64,000 bases of DNA from Virgibacillus_N oceani_A. Its GTDB lineage: Bacteria > Bacillota > Bacilli > Bacillales > Amphibacillaceae. The notes beneath the pieces were generated by a model. That model ran no database searches. It saw only the letters and a list, made by a program, of their open reading frames with translations, and was not told the DNA's origin. Made by a program: the position numbers and the translations under genes. The stretch is from NCBI GenBank assembly GCA_041521345.1, contig JBGOHB010000004.1. One strand, 5' to 3'. This document shows positions 25,534-33,593 of the stretch, piece by piece (position 1 is the stretch's first letter; each line of letters begins with the position of its first letter).

Positions 25534-26191
25534 ATGCTACTAAAAATTATTGGCAATGTGAAAAAACAAAAACAAGAAGTCGATTTCTGGACAAAAGAAG
25601 AATTTGAAAAAGTTATATCATTGATTTACAAAGTTGATTTTTATCAACACTTTCTGTTTATGTCCTTGTGGTTTTTATTTATACAGGTATTCGAATTGGT
25701 GAAGCAACAGCGGTACAATGGGATGACCTCGATTTTGAAACTGGTGTCCTATCTATTAATAAAACACTCTATTACAAGAATCAAAGCGATTATCGCTTTA
25801 CTGAACTGAAAACCAAAGCAAGTATCCGCCGGATACTTGCTTTGGTTCTACTAAAAACATGGAAGAACGTCCAGCAAAAAGTTGTTAAAACAAGCTATAT
25901 TATGAAGCTGTAACGGATTTCCTACGCAGCAGCATAACATCTCTTATGCCATTGATCGGTATGCAAAAAAAAGCTGGAGTACACCGAATCAGAATTCATG
26001 AATTGCGTCATTCTCATGCTTCGTTGCTTATTAGTATGGGAGAAAATCCACTCATCATTAAAGACCGTCTAAGGCAAGAAGATATTGAAACGACTTTAGG
26101 AACATATGGACACCTCTATCCAAATAGTAACTTTGAAGTAGCTAACAAACTAAATGGAATCATAAAGTTCGAGAGGAATTCAATCTATTAA
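25534..26191 (+). pseudogene. tyrosine integrase, C-terminal remnant with frameshifts
   Basis: Three frames together parallel the C-terminal two thirds of the integrase at 30736: DFWTKEEFEKVISLIYKV, GIRIGEATAVQWDDLDFETG, TLYYKNQSDYRFTELKTKAS, then HELRHSHASLLISMGENPLI and TLGTYGHLYPNSNFEVANKL. The N-terminal domains are missing and at least two frameshifts are present. The LGH box reads LRQ, but the nucleophile Tyr (TYGH) is retained. Dead copy of a related element. Confidence 0.85.
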
Positions 26192-26240
26192 GATAATGGT
26201 TTGAAATCATTTGCACTATTGATTTATTTTGTACACAAAT

Positions 26241-27548
26241 TCAGCCTCGTGGGAGCATGACAGTGAGTGTTGTCCAATTATTTCCTTCACTTGAAGCATG
26301 TATTTCTCCTCCTAGTTCATTAGCAATCGATTTTGCAATAGACAAACCTAAACCAAAACTGTTCTCTTCAATATGCCGGGAACGATCGCCCCGATAAAAT
26401 CGATTAAATATCTTCGGTAAATCTTCCTCAGCTATTCCTTTACCAGTATTACTAACCCGAAAAATAATCATCTTTTTATCTTTTTTTAGCGTGATGTCAA
26501 TCTTTCCTTTTTCATTTGTATATTTATACGCATTTTCAAGTAGGATCATCACTAACTGTTTTATTTTATCAGAGTCGCTCTTCACCATTATTTGTGGCTC
26601 AATTGAATAAGTGATATGAATCTCTTTTTCTTTTGCGGTAGCTTCCATAGAATAAAACATTTCCTCTATCATATGGCTCATATGAATCAACTTCATTTCA
26701 AGATGGGAGTTGGCCTGATCAAGTTGCGCCAAATCTAATAAGTTCGTTATCATTTTTGTCATACGATCGGTCGCAATTTTCATGTAACCAAGCCATTTCA
26801 TTTGATTGTTAATTGTCTCATCTCGATTATCCATCAAAACATCATAATTTGCTTGAATGATCGAAAGTGGTGTTTTTAGCTCATGGGATGCATCGGCCAC
26901 AAATTGTTTCTGATTTTCCCATGCTTTAGCAATGGGTTGTACAGCACTATTTGCAAAATACATACTAATAAAGAAAATAATCACTAGCAAAATGAATCCA
27001 ACAACAAGTAATGTAATCGACAGGCTCCGTAACGTTTGATTCGCTTCTGTCACATCTATAAAGGTCATTTGGTAAAGGTGATCCGTGACCACAAATTGCT
27101 CGCCATTATCTTGTATCACATTCACTGATAAAGGTGTAATCTCATATTGCCATTGTTTTTCGTTAATGGTGATCCCGTCTTCTCCCTTCGTCTTCCATGC
27201 CATTTCAGCTATCTTCATATATTTTTCCTCAGGTAACTCCACTGATGAATGAATTTCTACAACTTCTCCTTGATCATCAACTATGATAGTAAAAGAGGAA
27301 AATCCACTCGTTGAAAGTGTCTGACTTAGAGAAAGCGGCGTATCCTTGCCATCATTATCGAATAAATCATCCCCATAAACGGTCATTTCGGTCGCAGCAC
27401 CCTCGTTTAGTTTTTCTTCAATATCAGAAAAGATATTATGGTTTATGACCCAATAAATGCCTACAAAAGCTACTATGATGACCAAAGAGGTGATCGACAT
27501 ATTTACGAAAAGGAATTTATTGCGAAGCTTAGTGAACATCATGATCAT
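26241..27548 (-). CDS. sensor histidine kinase
   Basis: 435 residues: a membrane helix near the N-terminus (about 15-32), an extracellular domain of about 130 residues, a second helix (about 175-200), a short HAMP-like linker, then the H-box ASHELKTPLSII and ATPase boxes LLENAYKYTNEK, VSNTGKGIAEEDLPKIFNRF and FGLGLSIAKSIANELGGEI. ATG 27548 overlaps the response-regulator stop by four bases. It likely senses an extracytoplasmic cue; the adjacent Asp-box protein is a candidate target or ligand. Confidence 0.93.
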   Translation of the reverse strand: MIMMFTKLRNKFLFVNMSITSLVIIVAFVGIYWVINHNIFSDIEEKLNEGAATEMTVYGDDLFDNDGKDTPLSLSQTLSTSGFSSFTIIVDDQGEVVEIHSSVELPEEKYMKIAEMAWKTKGEDGITINEKQWQYEITPLSVNVIQDNGEQFVVTDHLYQMTFIDVTEANQTLRSLSITLLVVGFILLVIIFFISMYFANSAVQPIAKAWENQKQFVADASHELKTPLSIIQANYDVLMDNRDETINNQMKWLGYMKIATDRMTKMITNLLDLAQLDQANSHLEMKLIHMSHMIEEMFYSMEATAKEKEIHITYSIEPQIMVKSDSDKIKQLVMILLENAYKYTNEKGKIDITLKKDKKMIIFRVSNTGKGIAEEDLPKIFNRFYRGDRSRHIEENSFGLGLSIAKSIANELGGEIHASSEGNNWTTLTVMLPRG

Positions 27549-28228
27549 TCATCCTTTTCTGTTTGCAACAAGTAACCTGCACCACGAATTGTTCGTATCT
27601 TAACAGAGGAAGCTACTTGCGTTAACTTTTTTCGCAATAAAGAAATATGTATTTCCACATGGCTATCGTCGGCATCGGTATCAAATCCCCAAACTTTTTC
27701 AATCATCATTTCTTTGGAGGTAATCATATTTTTCCGCTTCATTAACAGTTCTAATAACTGTGCTTCCTTTAACGTGAGGGGCACCTCCATTTTGTTGCAA
27801 CAGAGTGTAAGTGTGTGCTGATTGAATTCAATATTCCCATAAAGGAAAGTATTATTATGAGTCAATTCAGTAAATCTTCGTCCTAATGCGCGTATGCGTG
27901 CTAGTAATTCTTCCGTTTCAAATGGTTTTGCCAAATAATCATCTGCTCCACTATCGAGTCCTGTTACCCTATCTTCTGTCTCACCTCTTGCAGTTAGCAA
28001 AATCACTGGTGTATGGACCCGGTTTTGGCGTAACTCTTTAAGTACGCTTAAACCATCCATTTCTGGAAGCAAAATATCCAAAATAATGACATCATAAATG
28101 CCAGATAGTCCGTAATCTAAACCATCTGTCCCATTATTGACAAGATCAACTGTGTAATGATGTTTTTTTAGATTGTGAACGATTGCCTCTGCCATGTATG
28201 TTTCATCTTCCACCATGAGAATTCTCAA
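27545..28228 (-). CDS. OmpR/PhoB-type response regulator
   Basis: 227 residues with receiver phospho-acceptor Asp 51 (VIILDILLPEMDG), LTARG and YLAKPF motifs, and a C-terminal winged helix (LTLKEAQLLELLM, VWGFDTDADDSHVEIHISLL, IRTIRGAGYLL). Cognate partner of the following kinase. The small secreted-protein gene 107 bases upstream has an inverted repeat in its promoter and may be its target. Confidence 0.95.
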   Translation of the reverse strand: MRILMVEDETYMAEAIVHNLKKHHYTVDLVNNGTDGLDYGLSGIYDVIILDILLPEMDGLSVLKELRQNRVHTPVILLTARGETEDRVTGLDSGADDYLAKPFETEELLARIRALGRRFTELTHNNTFLYGNIEFNQHTLTLCCNKMEVPLTLKEAQLLELLMKRKNMITSKEMMIEKVWGFDTDADDSHVEIHISLLRKKLTQVASSVKIRTIRGAGYLLQTEKDE

Positions 28229-28335
28229 ATTGAATCATCCTTTTTTGCTATTAATACACCCGCCGCAAGACATCTGCCTATACTTTTTCGCAGCGAGTTT
28301 TAATGACTCACATGATTGTTACATGTTTGTTTATC

Positions 28336-28794
28336 TTAATTAGCGGGATCAGTTATCCAAGTATCCCCTCCATCAGTAGAATACTTAAGGACACCATCTA
28401 CAACTTCTGTTTCAATGCTACCAGTATTTTGTTCTGGATTAGTCTGGGTCACAGTCCATGTTTCTCCGCCATCTAATGAATAGTGAATTTCACCTTCCTC
28501 TAACGGTGCCATTGCATCATTTCCAGAAACATCAAAAAGGTCACCTTCCGTAATAATTTGTTGATCCCCTTCTTCAATGACAGTCAAACCTTCTGGGATT
28601 TCTTCGCTCCAAGCTTGTCCCTTATCTACAGAATACTCAACCACACCATCCTCCTCTTCTATCGATATGGAACGATTAGATTCCGCTGCCAGAACGGTGC
28701 TTACACTTAGAAGTCCAATCGACAATCCGGCCACTAAAAACGCTCCAACTTTCTTTTTTGTTAACTGTAATTTTGAAAAAAGATTTATATTCAT
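28336..28794 (-). CDS. small secreted protein with three Asp-box-like repeats
   Basis: 152 residues from ATG 28794, ten bases after GGAGG. A basic N-terminus, a hydrophobic stretch and VLAAES suggest a signal peptide cleaved near residue 38. The mature part has three spaced repeats resembling BNR/Asp-boxes: YSVDKGQAW (54-62), YSLDGGETW (105-113) and YSTDGGDTW (138-146). Asp-boxes form exposed hairpins in beta-propellers, but three alone do not make a propeller. Strongly acidic. Function unknown. Position next to the two-component genes suggests it is part of that signalling unit. Confidence 0.8.
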   Translation of the reverse strand: MNINLFSKLQLTKKKVGAFLVAGLSIGLLSVSTVLAAESNRSISIEEEDGVVEYSVDKGQAWSEEIPEGLTVIEEGDQQIITEGDLFDVSGNDAMAPLEEGEIHYSLDGGETWTVTQTNPEQNTGSIETEVVDGVLKYSTDGGDTWITDPAN

Positions 28795-28843
28795 ATTTTC
28801 AATACCTCCTATAAATTGAATGGGCAGATGCCTTATATTAACC

Positions 28844-28895
28844 ATTATAGGAAGACTACCTTTAGCGAACCTTTAATAAATTATAAAGGTAGTCT
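28844..28895 (-). promoter_or_regulatory. promoter with 12-bp inverted repeat upstream of the Asp-box gene
   Basis: TATAAT (minus strand, 28844-28849) has no good -35 box at 17 bases. AGACTACCTTTA (28853-28864) and TAAAGGTAGTCT (28884-28895) form a perfect inverted repeat over the -35 region. This fits an activator-dependent promoter, plausibly bound by the adjacent response regulator. Confidence 0.6.
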
Positions 28896-30019
28896 TACAT
28901 TTTTATGTTTTTTACATCATTGCTTCGTATCGGAATTTTCGCCCTTATAATTACAACACATTTTTGGTTAAAAGCAAAATTAGTTTCACAATCCGATTAC
29001 CCATTTTTTAATGTACGATATGATCAAAAAAACAGTGACGAAAATAAATTAGTTTTCATGCACCATTAAATAATGCTATCTGGGTTGGGCTATATTTTCA
29101 TTAATTAATCTATTTAATTCTTATCTGGTCTGTATCGTCAAAAGATGATTCGAACCTTTTTCATTAACAATCTGAATTAAATTTCTTTTTTAAGATTATA
29201 ATTTCTTCATGTAATTCCTTCTAGACTTCAAATTTTTATACTTCTATTCCTATATTTTGTACCACATGTATTTTTAAATTATAAATTCAAGTTATATATT
29301 TACTCAGACCATTCCAATATACGATTGATTTCGAGCATGATAGCTTTCTGTTCAAGCACAAGTAGATTAATAATTTTAATAAATGTAACAACAGCGCAGT
29401 CCTATTGTGTATACATTGTCTACCATCAGACTATAAGTGATACTTACTAGTTTTTCTTCTATTTCTGAAAAATACAATTTTTGATTTAATACACGCTTTA
29501 ATAAATGTTCCTTTTCGTTATCTTAAGTCATGTTTTTTCTCTAAAGTCAATTCATACTGTGAGAATTGTGTTGCCTTGATTAACTCATTCAAATACTATA
29601 TTGTTCCACACTTTAATTTCATTCCTTTTTCTGAAGAGACTAGATTTATCAATTCCGAAAGCAAATTTGTTTAGGCTAGAATAACATTTAAGTTACTCGG
29701 GCTTTTTTTAGTTTTTTAAAGAAAACGTTTCTATCCTTTTGGCAAAATATATAGTCCCACTTGTAATGATAGTAGAAGATAAAAATAAATCGCAGCTACC
29801 TAAACCCATGTAAATAAAAACTTTTATTAATTTTTTTATAAATCATGCAACAAATCGACCTTTTGTGTAGGGACTAAGTATAAAGAGAGATGACAAAACC
29901 TTTTTTCTTTTGATGTCCATCCCCATTCACCTGTTTGCTCTACATACAAAAAAACCATTTTTTGCAAAATACTTCTAGAAAATAAGGATGTCATTTGGCA
30001 TTTCATAAAAAATTTTGTT
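28896..30019. other. 1.1 kb AT-rich stretch without recognisable gene
   Basis: I see no open frame, repeat or hairpin worth calling. Very AT-rich; probably decayed element sequence between the Asp-box gene and the integrase end of the island. Confidence 0.5.
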
Positions 30020-30235
30020 GAAGGTTATGAAAGGGGAAATCATCGCTACCTTTATGGTTGCTACATGAAGGAAAGGAAGGGCAAAGTTTTCCCTTTCAAT
30101 AATCATAATTAGTTCTTTGACAAAGAAAGCATGGAAGATAATGCCGTGCAGTATAACTGGAAAAATCAGATACGTTCTGCTGATGACGAGCTACCTGATC
30201 CTTGCGCCATGACTTTCCATGGAAACGAGCGATAA
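30020..30235 (+). pseudogene. unrecognised coding remnant with one in-frame stop
   Basis: One frame reads EGYERGNHRYLYGCYMKERK, GKVFPFNNHN, stop (TAG 30110), then FFDKESMEDNAVQYNWKNQI and DDELPDPCAMTFHGNER to TAA. Composition looks coding, but I cannot name the family. From its place just upstream of DUF3173 and int it is probably an ICE gene fragment. Confidence 0.4.
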
Positions 30236-30491
30236 CCAAGAGATCTAATGTAATCGTGGTGGATTACTGGCGATGACTCATCAGTAAGCTAATGATACTC
30301 CCCTACCGTCATGGTTCGAGCGTTTGAAGCGTCGCAAGCTATGAGTAGGGCTGGAAGAAATACTTGCAGGAGTGAAATCCTCGTGGAGCTGCACCAACAG
30401 CCGTCTGATTTTCAAAGTTCGCTCTATCAAAAAACATCATGAAGCATGGTATAAATATATATTGTATTGGCTCGACCGAGAAAGGAGCAAT

Positions 30492-30743
30492 ATGATAATA
30501 ACTATAACCCGAAAGGACTTAATAGATTTAGGTTATGGACCTTCTTTCTCCCGCGACATTATCCGAGAGGCTAAGTGTCTAATGGTGCGAAAGGCTATGG
30601 TTTTTACAACACAAAAAAATTAGGTCGAGTGCCTGTTAACCGTGGAAGATATATTGAGAATAACGCTTAGTCAAACAGATTTATTAAAATCTTGTGGTTC
30701 CAACGAAGCTGCTTTAATCAAGGAAAGGAATTCTAATGATTAA
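30492..30743 (+). pseudogene. DUF3173 (excisionase-associated) gene, frameshifted
   Basis: GGAGC precedes ATG 30492. The frame reads ITRKDLIDLGYGPSFSRDII then AKCLMV, shifts by one base near 30590 to GYGFYNTKKLGRVPVN, and shifts again to VEDILRITLSQTD. It ends at TAA 30741, overlapping the integrase start. DUF3173 proteins regularly precede integrases of Gram-positive conjugative elements. Two frameshifts make it non-functional. Confidence 0.75.
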
Positions 30744-31917
30744 AGTAAAGAAAAAAGCCAATGGAACGTATGAGTTTAGAGTAAGTTTAGGTTCTGATCC
30801 CTTCACAGGAAAAAGAATCCAAAAAAGAATGAGTGGATTCAAAACTAAAGCCGAAGCAGAAGCTGCTTATGCTAAATTAGTTTTAGACAATAGTGAGGGT
30901 GCCTATGACCCAAATAGCAGTATGACTTTTGAGAAATTTACGAAAGAACTTTTTGTTCCTTGGTATAAAAACCAAGTAAAGGAAAGCACGTTTCAGAATA
31001 GTTCGTATGCAATTGATAAACACTTTACCTATTTTTACAACATGAGTCTTTCAAACATTACGCCATTAATTTTACAACAATGGCAATTAAAAATGACTCA
31101 AAAATATTCAAGTCAATACGTTCCTCGAGGCATACAAGGTTTATTATCCTTAGCGTTTGATAGAGCGACTGTTTTAGGTCTAATGAAGGAAAATCCATCG
31201 AAAGTAATTGGGAATGTCAAAAAAGTTAAAACTGAAATTGATTTTTGGACAAAAGAAGAGTTTGAAGCTGTTATTTCCAAAATATATCTCGGCGATTACT
31301 TTCAACAGTTTCAATTTATGATTATCTGGCTTTTATTCATGACAGGTATGCGTATTGGTGAAGCTACTGCCTTACAATGGGGTGATGTGGACTTTGAAAA
31401 AGGCACATTAGATATTTCCAAAACACTCTATTATAAGAATGCTGCGGATTACAGCTTTACCGAACCTAAAACCAAAGTAAGCATTCGTGTTATTGCTTTA
31501 GATTCTGACACACTGCATTTATTACAAGAATGGAAAGAAATCCAACAGGAACAATGTAAGACCAATTTCATATTGTCTTACAATGGCATTCCGACTCAAA
31601 AGCACACTGTTACTCATTCGATAAGACGTTTTTCCAAAGCTGCTAATGTCCATCGAATTAAGATCCATGGACTTAGACACTCGCATGCTTCTTTGTTAAT
31701 TAGTATGGGAGAAAATCCTTTGGTAATTAAAGATAGACTAGGACATGAAGATATACAGACCACTTTAGGCACTAATGGACACCTTTATCCAAACAGTAAC
31801 TTTCAAGTTGCCAATAGGTTAAGTAATATAATTCAGTTCAAAACAAGCGAGGATACACAAATTGAACATTACAGCAGTAACCAATTTGTGAGAACGACTT
31901 TTCGAAGTGTGCCATAA
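30736..31917 (+). CDS. tyrosine site-specific integrase with Asn at the nucleophile position
   Basis: 393 residues. An N-terminal arm-binding (AP2-like) domain is at about 1-50, a SAM-like core-binding domain at about 60-160, and a catalytic domain from about 170. Box residues Arg 206 (GMRIGEAT), His 311 and Arg 314 (HGLRHSHA) and His 337 (LGHEDIQ) are present. At the nucleophile, the expected TYGHLYP reads TNGHLYP: codon 347 is AAT (31774-31776). The related dead copy at 26.1 kb has Tyr there. Length and frame are intact but strand cleavage should fail. It lies at the guaA-proximal end of the island, as expected for the enzyme that inserted it. Confidence 0.9.
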   Translation: MIKVKKKANGTYEFRVSLGSDPFTGKRIQKRMSGFKTKAEAEAAYAKLVLDNSEGAYDPNSSMTFEKFTKELFVPWYKNQVKESTFQNSSYAIDKHFTYFYNMSLSNITPLILQQWQLKMTQKYSSQYVPRGIQGLLSLAFDRATVLGLMKENPSKVIGNVKKVKTEIDFWTKEEFEAVISKIYLGDYFQQFQFMIIWLLFMTGMRIGEATALQWGDVDFEKGTLDISKTLYYKNAADYSFTEPKTKVSIRVIALDSDTLHLLQEWKEIQQEQCKTNFILSYNGIPTQKHTVTHSIRRFSKAANVHRIKIHGLRHSHASLLISMGENPLVIKDRLGHEDIQTTLGTNGHLYPNSNFQVANRLSNIIQFKTSEDTQIEHYSSNQFVRTTFRSVP

Positions 31918-31940
31918 CTGTGCCAAAGAAATTATAAAAG

Positions 31941-31974
31941 CCCTAAAAACCGAGTGTTACCAAGGCTTTTAGGG
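31941..31974. terminator. hairpin between integrase and guaA
   Basis: CCCTAAAA (31941-31948) pairs with TTTTAGGG (31967-31974). It lies between convergent genes, so it may terminate either; the T-tracts are short. Confidence 0.5.
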
Positions 31975-31996
31975 TTCCTGTTACTACTCCCACTCA
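31948..31996. repeat. guaA-proximal att junction
   Basis: Includes ACTCCCACTCA (31986-31996), the last codons of guaA, and element-side sequence shared with 21520-21567. This is the primary attachment site end of the island. Confidence 0.7.
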
Positions 31997-33519
31997 ATCG
32001 TACTAGGAGGCTTGCTCGTCACATCATAAACCACCCGATTAATATGCTCCACATCATTAACAATTCGATTTGATATCTTCTCCAGTACATCCCACGGAAT
32101 GCGCGCCCAGTCGGAAGTCATTCCGTCCACGGAAGTGACTGCACGGATGCCAATCGTGTAATCATAGGTTCTCGCGTCGCCCATGACACCAACACTTCTT
32201 ATATTTGGCAGTACGGTAAAGTATTGCCAAATATCCCGGTCAAGCCCGGCAGCAGCAATTTCTTCGCGCAGGATGGCATCGGATTCCCTGACTATTTCCA
32301 GCTTTTCTTCCGTTATCTCACCCAGCACTCGAATAGCAAGCCCTGGTCCTGGAAAAGGCTGACGCCAAACAATATGATCAGGAATGCCAAGCTGTGTTCC
32401 AAGCTCACGTACTTCATCTTTAAACAGTGCACTCATCGGCTCGATTAACTCAAATTGCATGTTTTCCGGTAGGCCGCCAACATTATGGTGTGATTTGATC
32501 GTTTGTGCAGTTTCCGTGCCGCTTTCGATTATATCTGTGTAAAGTGTGCCCTGTGCCAGGAAATCAATATCTTTCAATTTAGCTGCTTCATCATCAAACA
32601 CATAAATAAATTCATTCCCGATAATTTTCCGCTTCTTCTCCGGATCGTCCACACCCTGCAGTTTGGAAAGGAATCGGTCCTTGGCATCCACTTTAATGAT
32701 ATTCATATGAAAGTCATCTGCAAATACTTTCATGACATCATCAGCTTCATTTTTCCGGAGCAGCCCATGATCGACAAATATACATGTCAGCTGATCACCA
32801 ATTGCTTTATGAATGAGTGCAGCAACAACGGAAGAATCTACCCCGCCGCTCAGCGCACACAACACTTTTCGGTCACCGACTTTTTCACGTATATTATTTA
32901 TTTCCATATCGATGAAGTTTTGCATTGTCCAATCGCCATCACATTGGCAAACTTCAAATACAAATTGTTTCAATAAATGATTCCCGTATTCCGAATTACG
33001 CACTTCCGGATGATACTGTACCGCATATAGATTTTCTTCTGCAAGACTCATTGCAGCAATCGGTGTCGATGGACTGGTGGCATCAATTGTAAATGACTGT
33101 GGCGCTTCAATTACTTTATCGCCATGGCTCATCCAAACCGTTTGATTTTCAGGTGTATCCTTAAAGAGAATAGATTCTCCTTTCAAATCAATCAGCGCCT
33201 TACCGTATTCCCGGTTTTTGGCTTTTTCCACCTTGCCGCCATAATGCAAGGACATTAACTGCATCCCATAGCAAATCCCCAAAATGGGAATATCCAAATT
33301 AAATATTTCTTTATCACAACGGAAGCTGTTTTCATCATAGACACTATGCGGGCCGCCGGATAAAATAATGCCTTTTGGGTTCATCTGTTTAATCTCTTCC
33401 GCCGTAAGTCTATGTGAGTGTAATTCACTGTAAACCCCAAACTCCCTGATGCGTCGTGTAATCAATTGGTTATATTGACTGCCAAAATCCAAAACGAGAA
33501 TCATTTCATTGTGTTCCAT
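31984..33519 (-). CDS. guaA: GMP synthase (glutamine-hydrolysing)
   Basis: 511 residues, full length. The N-terminal glutamine amidotransferase domain has Cys in ILGICYGMQL and His in VQYHPEVRNSEYG. The ATP-pyrophosphatase P-loop is ALSGGVDSSVVAALI, and the C-terminal dimerisation domain ends IEWE. It converts XMP to GMP with ATP and glutamine. The final codons form the attachment site of the adjacent island yet still encode the normal EWE ending, so the gene was restored on integration. It follows yebA as in Bacillus. Confidence 0.97.
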   Translation of the reverse strand: MEHNEMILVLDFGSQYNQLITRRIREFGVYSELHSHRLTAEEIKQMNPKGIILSGGPHSVYDENSFRCDKEIFNLDIPILGICYGMQLMSLHYGGKVEKAKNREYGKALIDLKGESILFKDTPENQTVWMSHGDKVIEAPQSFTIDATSPSTPIAAMSLAEENLYAVQYHPEVRNSEYGNHLLKQFVFEVCQCDGDWTMQNFIDMEINNIREKVGDRKVLCALSGGVDSSVVAALIHKAIGDQLTCIFVDHGLLRKNEADDVMKVFADDFHMNIIKVDAKDRFLSKLQGVDDPEKKRKIIGNEFIYVFDDEAAKLKDIDFLAQGTLYTDIIESGTETAQTIKSHHNVGGLPENMQFELIEPMSALFKDEVRELGTQLGIPDHIVWRQPFPGPGLAIRVLGEITEEKLEIVRESDAILREEIAAAGLDRDIWQYFTVLPNIRSVGVMGDARTYDYTIGIRAVTSVDGMTSDWARIPWDVLEKISNRIVNDVEHINRVVYDVTSKPPSTIEWE

Positions 33520-33593
33520 GTTTTAAGCTCCTATCTGCATTGTAACGTGATCGTTTGAATATCTTTTTATTCTACTAATCCTTCATAATGGGG

